Source: CBDDDW01 sp965226805 (GTDB lineage: Bacteria; Chloroflexota; Dehalococcoidia; Lucifugimonadales; JAGWBF01). From it: a DNA stretch of 64,000 nucleotides. The notes beneath the pieces were generated by a model. The model searched no databases. It had not been told where the DNA came from and saw only the letters and a program-made list of their open reading frames with translations. The stretch lies in assembly GCA_965226805.1 (NCBI GenBank), contig CBDDDW010000004.1, positions 1-64,000 of the forward strand, given 5' to 3'. Position 1 is the stretch's first letter. Every line of letters begins with the position of its first letter. The position numbers and the translations under genes were made by a program. Below, one piece after another: positions 43,539 to 52,475 of this stretch.

Positions 43539-43900
43539 ATCTATTGCTACGACGCCCTGTGATCTTTAGATGCGGTCTATTCGGAACAGGTTCGGCCGTC
43601 CGACCCGTTGGCGGGTCACCGGCAAAAGCCCCGTGGCCGCCCACGACCCCGGCCAACGCTTCTTCCAGGGCGCCTTGGCCGGCCTCTCTGGAATATTGGA
43701 ATCCCGTGCCTTTTCCCGGCGTTGGCGTGGCCGGCAACACGTCGAGTGTCAATCTGCCAGGGCTACCCGGCTATGGCGAGGGGAATAGCCTGGTAGGAGG
43801 CCTTGGAGTATTGTAGAATGAGCCGCGGCGGCCCCGCTTCCCACCGGATTCGGGTCGCGGCAAGCTCGGGCTTAATCATCAATGCAGGAAGGAGAGTCCC
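43539..43900. other. Divergent intergenic region
   Basis: About 360 bp between the small membrane gene and the gene at 43901. Open frames exist on both strands, but show no recognisable domain and lack ribosome sites. I see no supported gene. Confidence 0.35.
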
Positions 43901-44209
43901 ATGTACTTGATCAGGCGGATTTATGTGTGCAAGGAGCGGACCGGACGGCAGGTGGCGGAGCTGATCAGCAAGATAGGGAACCTTTACGTCGATGCAGGAC
44001 AGCGGTCCCCGATCAGGGTCTACCTCAGCGGGTCCACCGTGCCCGGGCCGGCCGATACCGTGTATATGGACTGGACAGCTGAGACGCTTGAGTCCCCTTA
44101 TCGAGAGGGAAACGTGAGCCCTGCTGGGATCGCTGAGCTCGGGGCCCAGCTTCGCGAGTTCGTGGAGGAAGCAGACATCGAGTTCTACGAGATGTACAGT
44201 CCCATCTAA
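43901..44209 (+). CDS. Small protein of unknown function, possible ferredoxin-like fold
   Basis: 102 residues. The ATG follows GGAAGGAGAGTCCC. The sequence MYLIRRIYVCKERTGRQVAELISKIGNLYVDAG...PIRVYLSGSTVPGPADTVYMDWTAETLESPYR suggests alternating strands and helices, as in dimeric alpha/beta-barrel (NIPSNAP or ABM-like) proteins. This is an inference from pattern only. The gene stands alone. The IS5 element begins 65 bp after its stop. Confidence 0.6.
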   Translation: MYLIRRIYVCKERTGRQVAELISKIGNLYVDAGQRSPIRVYLSGSTVPGPADTVYMDWTAETLESPYREGNVSPAGIAELGAQLREFVEEADIEFYEMYSPI

Positions 44210-44273
44210 CACTGCGTGCGAGCGTGGCGGTTGATTCCCTTATCTAACCGACGTACACACCACGGATTCCTAG

Positions 44274-45475
44274 GGAACCTCTGAACAACTCGGCGCAAGC
44301 GTGGATGGGCAGAGTGGTTCCGTTCTTTGGAGACGTTCAGGCATCTTTGTGACGTTCCAGGTCGTGGTTGAGGCGTTCAGACCGTGTCTGTTGTGGCCTC
44401 GAAGCGGCTTTTCGGAGCCATCGCGGCTCCCCGGCCCTGATTTGCGCACTGCGCCCCTCTCATGCCGCCAGACGGCGCTCTGCCGTCATCAAGTTGGCCA
44501 GCCCCAGTAGCAATGCCAGCCGTTGCGCGTTCTTAGCCAACCCTCGGTAGCGCACCTTGGCGTAGCCAAAGCGCCGCTTCACGTACAGGAACGGATGCTC
44601 CACTTTCGCTCTGACCGACGCTTTGCGCTTCTCCGCCAACGCCTCGTAGCTGCCAGGCTCCAGGTGCCGTCGCCGGCCGGGCCTCATCGCCACTCGCCAC
44701 TCCACATCCAACTCTCGATTCTCCAACCGCTTGTCCACTCCCTGATACCCCGCATCCCCCCACACTCGTTTCTCTCCACCGTGCAGCAATCGGTGCGCTT
44801 CTGTCACATCATGCACGTTAGCTGGCGTCGTAGTCATGCTGTGTACCACTCCCGTCTCAGCGTCAGCGCCTACGTGTACTTTCATCCCGAAGCGCCACTC
44901 GTTCCCCTTCTTCGTCTGGTGCATCTCAGGGTCTCGCTCACCCGCACGATTCTTCGTCGATGACGGCGCCTCTATGATGCTCGCGTCCACGATCGTCCCC
45001 TCCCGAAGCCGCAGTCCCTGGGACTCCAGATGACGGTTGATCTCCTCGAACAGACTCTGCCCCAACTCATGCTCTTCCAGCAGATGGCGGAAGTTCAGAA
45101 TCGTCGTCTCGTCCGGCAGCGGGCCCGACAGCTTCAACCCTACGAACCGTCTCACCGACTCGACCTCGTAGAGCATGTCCTCCATACCAGGATCGCTCAA
45201 GTTGTAGAACAACTGCACGCAGTGTATCCGCACCATCGCCGACAACTCATATGGTCGACGGCCTCGGCCCGCCTTGGGATAGAACGGACGGATGCGCTCT
45301 TCCATCTGTTCCCACGGGATCAGAGCATCCATGCGCTCCAGGAATATCTCCCGGCGGGTCTTGCGCTTCTTGCTCTCGTATTCCAAGTCCGCAAATGTTG
45401 GCTGGTCCATCAATTATCTCCCCGAACACAGTGCTATTCTCTATGCTACTATGCCCAGACTTGTTCAGAGTATCC
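44274..45475 (-). mobile_element. IS5-family insertion sequence with CTAG target duplication
   Basis: 1202 bp. Ends GGAACCTCTGAACAA (44274) and, inverted, GGATACTCTGAACAA (ending 45475) are flanked by CTAG on both sides (44270-44273, 45476-45479). It carries a single intact transposase. The insertion lies 4 bp beyond the stop codon of the phosphotriesterase-like gene and so spares it. Confidence 0.9.
44460..45413 (-). CDS. IS5-family transposase
   Basis: 317 residues. An N-terminal DUF772-type domain (MDALIPWEQMEERIRPFYPKAGRGRRPYEL...IHCVQLFYNLSDPGMEDMLYEV) precedes the DDE core: IVDASIIEAPSSTKN (D), VWGDAGYQGVDKR (D) and VRAKVEHPFLYVKRRFGYAKVRYRGL (E). The frame is complete. It moves the element bounded by the 15-bp ends. 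Recent activity is plausible, given the intact gene and target duplication. Confidence 0.93.
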   Translation of the reverse strand: MMDQPTFADLEYESKKRKTRREIFLERMDALIPWEQMEERIRPFYPKAGRGRRPYELSAMVRIHCVQLFYNLSDPGMEDMLYEVESVRRFVGLKLSGPLPDETTILNFRHLLEEHELGQSLFEEINRHLESQGLRLREGTIVDASIIEAPSSTKNRAGERDPEMHQTKKGNEWRFGMKVHVGADAETGVVHSMTTTPANVHDVTEAHRLLHGGEKRVWGDAGYQGVDKRLENRELDVEWRVAMRPGRRRHLEPGSYEALAEKRKASVRAKVEHPFLYVKRRFGYAKVRYRGLAKNAQRLALLLGLANLMTAERRLAA

Positions 45476-45482
45476 CTAGCTT

Positions 45483-46769
45483 CTATCCCTCGTTGGGCTC
45501 GGCGAAGGTCAGCGCGTCCCTCGGATTGTCTACCAGGATGGCGTTTATTGTATCCTCGCTGAAGCCCCGTTTGCCCATTCTGGGCACTATGTTGCCGAGG
45601 ATGTAGGAATACCCCTGGCCTCCGTATTTCTCGAGGCTGTGCTTGTGGCAGATGTCATGGGATATCACGACTTTGCGGTCGTATCCCTCCGAGGTAATCC
45701 ACGCGATGTCATCCATGCGCTTGGCGTCGTTAGGCATATCGATGTCTACCAGGATGGCGTTTATTGTATCCTCGCTGAAGCCCCGTTTGCCCATTCTGGG
45801 CACTATGTTGCCGAGGATGTAGGAATACCCCTGGCCTCCGTATTTCTCGAGGCTGTGCTTGTGGCAGATGTCATGGGATATCACGACTTTGCGGTCGTAT
45901 CCCTCCGAGGTAATCCACGCGATGTCATCCATGCGCTTGGCGTCGTTAGGCATATCGATGTTGGGATCGAGGGGATAGTAGGACTGCTCATTCCCAAAGA
46001 GGTCCCATTCCAGGTAGCATCCGGCCTCTGCGATCTTTTTCAGCTGGTCCCGCCGAAAGATGGTGCGGTCCAGATGGCCCATGATGGTCTTGGTCAGGTC
46101 GGCGCCCGCTTTGCTGAGGATCTCCAGGATCTCCATAGGGGCAGTCTCGTCCCTACCGGGATGTATCAATATAGGGGCTCCAGTCAGCCTTTGGGCCCGG
46201 GCCGATGCCCGCAGCACCTTCCATTCGTTCTCCGTTAACGGCCAGGTGCACCCTATCTCCCCGATGACGCCGGACTTGATGTTCGTGCCGCCTGCCCCAT
46301 CCACCACGTCCTCTACGATCCGTCGGGTGATTTCCGCCTCACTCAGGGTGTCCATATCGGCCGGATGGGTGGCGGCCACGTAATAGGACGATCCCATGAT
46401 AATGTTGACCCCAGTGGCGCGGGAGATGCGAGCCAGCCCTGCGGGGTCGCGGGAGAAGCCGATGCTGGTGGCGTCTACCAGGCTGCCTCCCCCATACTGC
46501 TTGTAGAGGTTTACCTCATCTATGGCCGTCGGGATGTCCAACAAACGGAGGTTGTCGGCGTTTGGCATAGCGTAGTGGCGGGTGCGCCCAACCGTCTCCA
46601 GGCTGACCGGCTTGTGGAAAAAGGCCTTGGCGCTCGCGCGGTCCTCTGGGATAAAAAGCGCGGAGAGGTCCCATAGGATGTGCTCATGGGTCAGGGTAAT
46701 GCCCAGCTCATCTGGGCTCATGGGACCCAGGACGGTCTGGACCTTGCCTGTCAAACTACTTGGCTCCAT
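45483..46769 (-). CDS. Phosphotriesterase-like amidohydrolase with internal 72-residue duplication
   Basis: 428 residues; about 356 without the duplication, the family size. Metal ligands are in ITLTHEHILWD, GEIGCTWPLTENEWK, LIHPGRDET, MGHLDRT and VISHDICHKH. The segment from IDMPNDAKRMDDIAWITSEG to DTINAILVD occurs twice in direct succession with identical DNA (period 216 bp). The last metal-ligand Asp (SHDI) is therefore present twice. Relatives are lactonases or esterases rather than true phosphotriesterases. GGAGGCACGA precedes the ATG. It is the last gene of a catabolic run starting at 50252. Confidence 0.88.
   Translation of the reverse strand: MEPSSLTGKVQTVLGPMSPDELGITLTHEHILWDLSALFIPEDRASAKAFFHKPVSLETVGRTRHYAMPNADNLRLLDIPTAIDEVNLYKQYGGGSLVDATSIGFSRDPAGLARISRATGVNIIMGSSYYVAATHPADMDTLSEAEITRRIVEDVVDGAGGTNIKSGVIGEIGCTWPLTENEWKVLRASARAQRLTGAPILIHPGRDETAPMEILEILSKAGADLTKTIMGHLDRTIFRRDQLKKIAEAGCYLEWDLFGNEQSYYPLDPNIDMPNDAKRMDDIAWITSEGYDRKVVISHDICHKHSLEKYGGQGYSYILGNIVPRMGKRGFSEDTINAILVDIDMPNDAKRMDDIAWITSEGYDRKVVISHDICHKHSLEKYGGQGYSYILGNIVPRMGKRGFSEDTINAILVDNPRDALTFAEPNEG
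45528..45959 (-). repeat. Perfect 216-bp tandem duplication
   Basis: 45528-45743 and 45744-45959 appear identical base for base. The duplication keeps the reading frame. Perfect identity means a very recent event or an assembly artefact. Confidence 0.95.
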
Positions 46770-46807
46770 TCGTGCCTCCTATCAGGGACTTCGGGATCAA
46801 ATCTACG

Positions 46808-48118
46808 TTAGCGGGCGGCTACAGGCAGCTCTCGATGCACCTGGGGACGCTCCCGTAGAGACACCAAGACCGCTGCTATCAACAGCAGCACTATATTAGA
46901 CCAAATGGCTAAGTCGTAGGTCCCACGGGCATCGTACCCGTAACCCCCCAGGAAGGCGCCCAGGCCGGAGCCCAGTGGCATCACGGAGAACATGGTCCCA
47001 TAGATTGTCCCCAGATTTGCGACTCCAAAGCGGTCCGAGGCGTATGCCGCCGTAATGCCGACTACGGCGTTCCAGGAAAGCCCTATCAGGCTGATACCTG
47101 CCAGGAGAGCCAACAGCCCCATCGCAGGTATGCCGAGGAAAGGTATGCCCATGGATAGCAGCACTACAATAAAACCCAGGGTCCGCAAGTGGTACGAGTA
47201 AGTGAGAACCTTCCGGCGGCCTCGTTTATCCGAGAGACGTCCCAGGACCAGGGTCCCTATGATTGCCCACGCTCCGATCAGGCTGAAACTTCCCGCCGCA
47301 ACCATAGGGTGGTAGCCGAGGTCTCTTGCGTATGCGACGAAGTGAGCATTCACGAAGCTCATGGAGTACCCTCAGACGAAGTACCCGAAGGTGAGCCTCC
47401 AGAACAGTTCCGAGCGAAGGGCCTCTGCGAAGGTGGAATCTCGCTGGACCAAGCTCACTGTATCTGCGGAGGACCCCATATCCGGGCCCGTCTCCGCCGG
47501 TTTTGCCGGGCTCCCGTAAGGCTCCAAGCCGACGTCTTCGGGCGTGTTCCTGACGGTGGCGTACGCGATGGGCAGCACAAAGAAGAGTAGTAAAAGTCCC
47601 AGGAACAGATAGGCCTCCCGCCAGTCGAAAAGCACGAGGAAGACCGAGGTGGCGGGCACCAGGACCATCGCTCCTGCGGAGCCGCCCCCGGAGATCAAGC
47701 CAAGGGTCACACCCCGGTTGGTGTAGAACCATGCGCTCACGATCTTTGTTAGAGTCGTGCCCGTCCCAAGGGTTATCCCGATAGCCATTACGCCAAAGAT
47801 CAGGTACAGGTGGACAAGGTTGCTTATGAACGGGAGGAACAGGAGCATGATGCCGGTCAGGGCGAGCCCGGATAGGGCGACCATCCGAGGACTGTAATTG
47901 TCCGCGAGGTAACCGGCCACCGGCCTGAGAAGCCCCGACAGCATGAACGTGACCCCGAAGGCCAGCGATAGAGTGGCCCTGCTCCACCCAAACTCCTCGG
48001 TCATGGGCTTGAGGAAGACCCCGAAGGAGAACTGGCTCCCGGCGACCCCGAAGGTTATTAGGGAGCCGCCCGCCACGACGAACCAGCCGTAGTATATCTT
48101 GCTCTTCTCCAGGAACAC
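46808..48118 (-). pseudogene. MFS transporter interrupted by an in-frame TGA
   Basis: The 436-codon frame from GTG 48118 has twelve predicted helices, starting YYGWFVVAGGSLITFGVAGSQFSFGVFLKPM. It ends in a basic tail and is broken only by TGA at 47372-47374: LTFGYFV-TGA-GYSMSFVNAHFVAYARDLGY. Homologous MFS carriers (monocarboxylate/oxalate-type) often have Cys-Gly here. One base change from TGC/TGT/TGG explains it. No convincing SECIS hairpin follows. The gene lies between deacetylase and phosphotriesterase genes and probably imports their substrate. Confidence 0.8.
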
Positions 48119-48393
48119 GCCACAGTCTCCGCCAACTATATTAAGGAACCGGCCTTACTTTGGCAACGCCGATACCCTCCTCATAGATGATGAGTTGGGA
48201 CTAGGCGCTCCTTGTGGCAGCGTCGTCATCTTCTCCGGAGCCTGAGAATTACCAGCCCGCGCAAAGGGTCTGGGTGGGAGTGAAGCCACCTGGTGGGGGC
48301 ACGCATGCGTCGCCCCTACGTCATGCAAGCATCCAACGTCCACTTGTAGAGAGGGCAGGATGAGAGGGAATTCGTGGGTGTGTTGCGGTTTGC
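48119..48393. other. Intergenic region with a repeat-like palindrome
   Basis: About 275 bp. It contains GCACGCATGCGTCGCCCCTAC (split GCACGCATGCG / TCGCCCCTAC) near 48299-48320, a palindromic phrase of the kind scattered in Dehalococcoidia-like genomes. No gene is supported. Confidence 0.35.
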
Positions 48394-49311
48394 CTATGGC
48401 TTAGGTAGGACCGGCAGGTCGCTGTAGTGCTCGAGCCACCATCGGGCGATGTCGACGCGGCGGGCGAACCAGACTCCAGGGAATCCCTGGGCGTAGCGAA
48501 TGAACTCAGCCACGGCCCCAGCTCTTGAGGGCCTGCCGGTCATGCGGGGGTGCAGCCCCACGTTCATCATCTTGGGATGAGACGCGCCTTCCGCGTAAAG
48601 GTAGTCAAAGGTATCCTTGAGCTGATCGAGGAAGTCGCTGCCCGCCGAATGCCCCGGGTGGTGCCAGAACTTCATGTCGTTGGTGTCCAGACTGTAGGGA
48701 AGAACCGGCCACTTCTTCCCTTTGACGTCAAGGTAGTAGGGAAGCTCATCGCTAAAGGAGTCGGAGTCGTATAGGAAGCCCCCCTCTTCAACCACTAGCT
48801 CTCGAGTATGCTCGTTGGGTCCGACACTAAACCAGCCCAGCGGGCGCTCCCCCGTCGTTCTCCGAATGGCATCCACCGCTTTTTGGATCTGGACCCGCTG
48901 CTCGTCACGGCTCAGGACGTAGAGAGGCGCCCACAAGTAGCCGTGGCTCAACGGCTCATGCCCCCGCGCGGTTATCTCCGCGGCCGCGACCGGGTTCAGC
49001 TCCAGGGCCCTCGCTCCTACGGAGAAGGTTGTCTTGATGCCCAGCTCGTCAAAGATGTTCAGGAGCCGCCAGATGCCAACGCGGCTGCCGTAGTCGTAGG
49101 TGGACTCGAAGCGCAGGTCCCTCCGTCCCGCCTCGACCAGGAACGCCTCCCCTTCCCAGGTCTCGGGAGTCTCGTCACCGTAGAAGGGCGAGCGCTCGGA
49201 CCCCTCTTCGAAGTTGACCACCAGGCTGACGGCAATCCTTGCGCCATCGGGCCACTTTATCGAGGGGAGCTGATTTCCGTAACCTACGAAGTCGCGTTGT
49301 GCGTCCGGCAC
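48394..49311 (-). CDS. Polysaccharide deacetylase-like hydrolase (PuuE/allantoinase-like), copy 2
   Basis: 305 residues from a GTG at 49311 behind GGGAGGG. A NodB-type fold is seen in IAVSLVVNFEEGSERSPFYGD, GIWRLLNIFDELGIKTTFSVGARALELNP, ITARGHEPLSHGYLWAPLY and LHPRMTGRPSRAGAVAEFIRYAQ. The layout is that of allantoinase PuuE and related amidases, which hydrolyse C-N bonds with a divalent metal. It is a close paralogue of the next gene upstream (49356), 44 bp away. The canonical D-x-D motif is NFEEGSE here, so metal binding differs from chitin deacetylases. Confidence 0.85.
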   Translation of the reverse strand: MPDAQRDFVGYGNQLPSIKWPDGARIAVSLVVNFEEGSERSPFYGDETPETWEGEAFLVEAGRRDLRFESTYDYGSRVGIWRLLNIFDELGIKTTFSVGARALELNPVAAAEITARGHEPLSHGYLWAPLYVLSRDEQRVQIQKAVDAIRRTTGERPLGWFSVGPNEHTRELVVEEGGFLYDSDSFSDELPYYLDVKGKKWPVLPYSLDTNDMKFWHHPGHSAGSDFLDQLKDTFDYLYAEGASHPKMMNVGLHPRMTGRPSRAGAVAEFIRYAQGFPGVWFARRVDIARWWLEHYSDLPVLPKP

Positions 49312-49355
49312 CGAATCCCTCCCTGCTCGATTCGAGTACGTATTATCCGAGGCAT

Positions 49356-50252
49356 CTAAAGCGTGTTATAGTGCTCCAGCCACCAGCGGGCGATATCAAT
49401 CCGCCGGGCGAACCACACTCCGGGGAATCCCTTTGCGTACTGGATGAAACTCTCCACCTGCTTCGCCCTGGATGGCTTGCCAGATATGCGCAGGTGCATT
49501 CCAATTGACATCATCTTCGGATGAGTCGCTCCCTCGGAATAAAGGACGTCGAAGGTCCCTTTCATCATGGCGTAGAAATCCCGCGAGTTCGTGAAGCCGG
49601 GGAGTTTGAGGTGGGCCCAGAACTTGTCGTCGTTCACGTCCAGCGTGTAGGGTATTGTGAGAAACCTCTTCTCGCCCACGTCTACCATGTAGGGGAGATC
49701 GTCGCCGTAGGAATCCGAGTCGTAGAGGAAACCGCCTTCCTCTACCAGTAGCTCCCGGGTGTGGATGCTGGGGCCCCTGCCATTCCAGCCCAGAGGCCGC
49801 TGGCCCGTGGTATCGCGTATCGCCCGGACCGCCTCGTGGATGTGCGCCCGCTCCTGTTCCAGCGTAAGCTCGTACTCGGGCACCCATCGATAGCCGTGGC
49901 CGCACACCTCGTGCCCGCGGGCGGTGATCTCCCCCGCCGCCACCGGGTTGCGTTCCAGGGCCTGGCCTGAGCAGAAGAAAGTAACGGGCACATCCTGCCG
50001 GTCGAACAGGTCCAAGAGACGCCAGAAGCCGCGCCTGGCGCCGAACTCGTAAAGGGACTCCACCATGAAGTCCCGGTCGCTGCCCTCGTTTATCACACCC
50101 TCTGCGTCAGATTCGGGCCTTGTGTCGCCCTCCAGCGGGGTCCGCTCGGCGCCCTCCTCGTAGTGGACCACCAGCGATACCGCGATCCGCGCGGCTTCCG
50201 GCCACTGAATCTTGGGGGAGTTTTTTCCGTAACCTACCAGGTCGCGGTACAT
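49356..50252 (-). CDS. Polysaccharide deacetylase-like hydrolase (PuuE/allantoinase-like), copy 1
   Basis: 298 residues. The ATG at 50252 follows GGAGGACGT. It shares the order and most motifs of its neighbour at 48394: IAVSLVVHYEEGAERTPLEGD, RGFWRLLDLFDRQDVPVTFFCSGQALERNP, EITARGHEVCGHGYRW and a shared ending KGFPGVWFARRIDIARWWLEHY. The pair arose by duplication and may form a heteromer or take different substrates. It heads the run deacetylase-deacetylase-MFS-phosphotriesterase. Confidence 0.85.
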   Translation of the reverse strand: MYRDLVGYGKNSPKIQWPEAARIAVSLVVHYEEGAERTPLEGDTRPESDAEGVINEGSDRDFMVESLYEFGARRGFWRLLDLFDRQDVPVTFFCSGQALERNPVAAGEITARGHEVCGHGYRWVPEYELTLEQERAHIHEAVRAIRDTTGQRPLGWNGRGPSIHTRELLVEEGGFLYDSDSYGDDLPYMVDVGEKRFLTIPYTLDVNDDKFWAHLKLPGFTNSRDFYAMMKGTFDVLYSEGATHPKMMSIGMHLRISGKPSRAKQVESFIQYAKGFPGVWFARRIDIARWWLEHYNTL

Positions 50253-50504
50253 ACGTCCTCCATAAGGTGGGGACCAGGGTCACACCCTGACTCCCCACAG
50301 GCCTATTGGGTAAGCTCCGGACAATCACAATGGCCGGGGTCGCATGGGACGGACGGGACGCGAGGGAGGGTCGAGGTGTCGGCTAGGGGCACTATATCGA
50401 GGGCGCGACGTGGTGTCAACCCCGCTCAGCAGCGAGCGAGCGGGTACGTAACTTACATGGAGCGATCAGACCGTGGGTAGGATTGTCCGGACCTGGAACA
50501 AGTG

Positions 50505-50774
50505 CTACGCGGCCCGGCGGGTCCGGCAGCCGGGGCAGTCGCAGCCTCGCTTGAAGCTGAATAACCCCCTGAACAGCTGGACTACCATTTCCTTGTCTGA
50601 CAGGCCGAAAGTGCTGCCTATGGCTAGGAACTCCCTCATGCGGAGCGTCTTATCTTCCTCTTCGTAGTCGGGGAGGGCTTCATCGCTCTTTACAGTCCGC
50701 AGGGCATATTTCCGGAGGGCTTTCTGGTGTTGATCCATAAGCTGATTTGGATCTCGCACGGCGAGGCTGGCCAT
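50505..50774 (-). CDS. Small protein with C-terminal CxCPGC cluster
   Basis: 89 residues. The ATG at 50774 lies after AGGAGGTGGATC, a strong ribosome site. A helical body (NQLMDQHQKALRKYALRTVKSDEALPDYEEEDKTLRMREFLAIGSTFGLSDKEMVVQLFRGLF) ends in FKRGCDCPGCRTRR, three closely spaced Cys that could bind a metal. No family is recognised. It may begin the catabolic run at 50252, though 250 bp separate them. Confidence 0.65.
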   Translation of the reverse strand: MASLAVRDPNQLMDQHQKALRKYALRTVKSDEALPDYEEEDKTLRMREFLAIGSTFGLSDKEMVVQLFRGLFSFKRGCDCPGCRTRRAA

Positions 50775-51238
50775 GATCCACCTCCTCTCTTGGATTCACC
50801 CATTTCCCTGTATTTAGAGTACCGGATGGCGCCTCACCCCCACCATAGTGGCAGCTTATATCTCACGGGAGGCTCACCCTTTGTTTCTACACGTGATATC
50901 GCTCTCATCTGCTCCACGGGCTAACATTGCCCTGCGAGCTGCCGCTCTTCGTCCTATACTATCTTGACGGAATCGGCTGGGAAAAGGTTCCCAATGCCAG
51001 TGGAGCGAACGGCTTCATAGTATCCTGTCTCACTCCACGGTTTCAGCGGCAAACGTCACAAGAAGCCCGTGCCGGATGTCACTCCGTTATTACGTCCGGC
51101 CCTCATGCAAACGGTTGTCCTATCGTACAGGCAGGTAATATGATAGGGCTCAGACCAAGCTTGGGTGGCGGACAGCCGCGACAAAGCCCAACTCGTACCG
51201 CAGATTAAAGGCTGGGAGTTCACTAAGGAGTCGTAGGC
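50775..51238. other. Divergent intergenic region
   Basis: About 460 bp between the small Cys protein and the TPR gene. AAGGAG near 51225 is the ribosome site of the TPR gene. No gene, repeat or RNA is recognised. Confidence 0.35.
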
Positions 51239-52060
51239 ATGCGGAAGTGCCCCAATTGCCAGGCCGAGAACGAGAACAAAGCCGCTGCCTGTTTCCTTTG
51301 TGGCCAGAAGCTTAAGAAACGTGGCTTGCTGGGGCGATTTCAGGGCGGGACCAGCGGATACCGGGGAGACAGCACCCAGACCACTGAATACTATGGCGAG
51401 ACCGCTAGCTATGGCGGGGACGTGGAACTCGGTCATCGGGGTCCCTCGGAGGCGGCCTCAGCTCCGCCTGCCGCATCAGCGCCTACGAAGCCAGCACCCC
51501 CCGAGCCTGAAGACGCGGCAGCCTTCAAGGATCGGGGCAAAGAGCATCTCAACGAAGGGGAGTACCGGCTCGCCGTCGAGGCCAATGACCAGGCCATCCG
51601 GATCGATCCACAGTACACCGATGCCTACTACAACCGGGGGCTTGCCTACATACATCTAGGCCAGTACCACCAGGCAGTCAAGGACTTCGACGAGGCCATC
51701 AGCCTCAATAGCCAGGATCCCGACGCCTACTACAACCGGGCCCACGCCCTCTTCATGCTGCATCAGCTGGAGCGGGCCATCGCGGACTACAGCCAGGCCA
51801 TACAGCTGGACCCCGACAACGGCGAGCGGTACATCGGACGCGGCGCCGCTTACTTCGAGCGTGGCGCGTTCCAGAACTCCATAGACGACTTCGACCAGGC
51901 CATCCGGCTTGACGACTATCCCCACGCCTACGCCAACCGGGCCGTCAGCTACATCCGGCTGGGGAAATACGCTGAAGCTGAGGAAGACATCAAGCGAGCC
52001 CAAGAGCTCGGATATGACGCCGACGAGGCCGTCGAGGAGCTAAAAAAGCATCGGGAGTAG
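51239..52060 (+). CDS. Zinc-ribbon and TPR-repeat protein
   Basis: 273 residues. An N-terminal zinc ribbon MRKCPNCQAENENKAAACFLCGQ (Cys 4, 7, 18, 21) leads into a Gly/Ala/Pro-rich linker. About five TPR units follow from residue 95 on (for example AFKDRGKEHLNEGEYRLAVEANDQAI, AYYNRGLAYIHLGQYHQAVKDFDEAI, AYYNRAHALFMLHQLERAIADYSQAI). TPR stacks form a protein-binding superhelix. Zinc ribbon plus TPR is a scaffold layout common in Chloroflexota. There is no membrane segment. AAGGAG precedes the ATG. Its partner is unknown. Confidence 0.85.
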   Translation: MRKCPNCQAENENKAAACFLCGQKLKKRGLLGRFQGGTSGYRGDSTQTTEYYGETASYGGDVELGHRGPSEAASAPPAASAPTKPAPPEPEDAAAFKDRGKEHLNEGEYRLAVEANDQAIRIDPQYTDAYYNRGLAYIHLGQYHQAVKDFDEAISLNSQDPDAYYNRAHALFMLHQLERAIADYSQAIQLDPDNGERYIGRGAAYFERGAFQNSIDDFDQAIRLDDYPHAYANRAVSYIRLGKYAEAEEDIKRAQELGYDADEAVEELKKHRE

Positions 52061-52068
52061 CCAGGCCG

Positions 52069-52266
52069 CTACCTGCCCAGGTCCCTTGCCACCAGCGCCA
52101 GGTCCAGGCTGTCCACGACGCCGTTGCCGTTTAGGTCGGCAGCGGGGTCCGAGGTGCCCAGGGCCGAGGATATGCTGGCTATCGGCCAGGACAAGGGAGC
52201 GATGGCCAGGGCTCTGGGCAAGCGGTCCTGCCGCACTTCTCGTAGTGTGTCATCCCCCTCCCTCTA
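52069..52266 (-). pseudogene. Dockerin-like C-terminal remnant
   Basis: The minus strand ends in DPAADLNGNGVVDSLDLALVARDLGR and then a TAG at 52069-52071, the calcium-loop pattern of a type I dockerin half. The frame is open upstream only to 52266, where a TAG formed by the CTAG end of dispersed element copy 2 closes it. No start codon with a ribosome site exists. It looks like the tail of a larger secreted protein cut off by the element. Confidence 0.5.
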
Positions 52267-52412
52267 GCAGTGTGCTGAAGAACCCTTCCGACCATCCCCC
52301 TGACCCCCTTCCTGGCCAGGAAGGGGGAAGAATTTATATTTGAGGGACACCCTCAGACTCCCGGCAAAGGGGCTTCGCCCCTCTGCACTCCCCTTCTTCA
52401 TCAGCCTCTTAG
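52264..52412 (+). repeat. MITE-like dispersed element, copy 2
   Basis: 149 bp, about 85-90% like copy 1 at 38831. It starts CTAGCAGTGTGCTGAAG, keeps the long CCTGGCCAGG-centred palindrome, the GAGGGACACCCTC hairpin and GGGGCTTCGCCCC, and ends ATCAGCCTCTTAG with a decayed right terminus. Confidence 0.8.
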
Positions 52413-52426
52413 GAGAAGAACTACTC

Positions 52427-52475
52427 CCTCTCCCTTGATGCCCTTGATGGGAGAGGGTTATGGTGAGGGTGCCCC
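52427..52475. repeat. Hairpin repeat of the CTCTCCC...GGGAGAGG class
   Basis: CCCTCTCCCTTGATGCCC followed by TTGATGGGAGAGGGTTATGG, then TGAGGGTG. The same class occurs at 6577-6613 and 55735-55795. The end of the MFS gene at 52458 reads into this repeat, which codes its last residues. Confidence 0.5.

Noticed and set aside
43544..43816. Open frames on both strands in the gap 43539-43900
   Set aside because: They are mirror images in GC-rich DNA. Neither has a start with a ribosome site or a recognisable motif.
47320..47371. SECIS-like hairpin after the MFS TGA
   Set aside because: The best stem has five pairs and a 9-nt loop whose first two bases are U, and it lies too close to the UGA. I do not call this gene a selenoprotein.
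52086..52343. Plus-strand open frame downstream of the TPR gene
   Set aside because: It is antisense to the dockerin-like tail and runs into the dispersed element.
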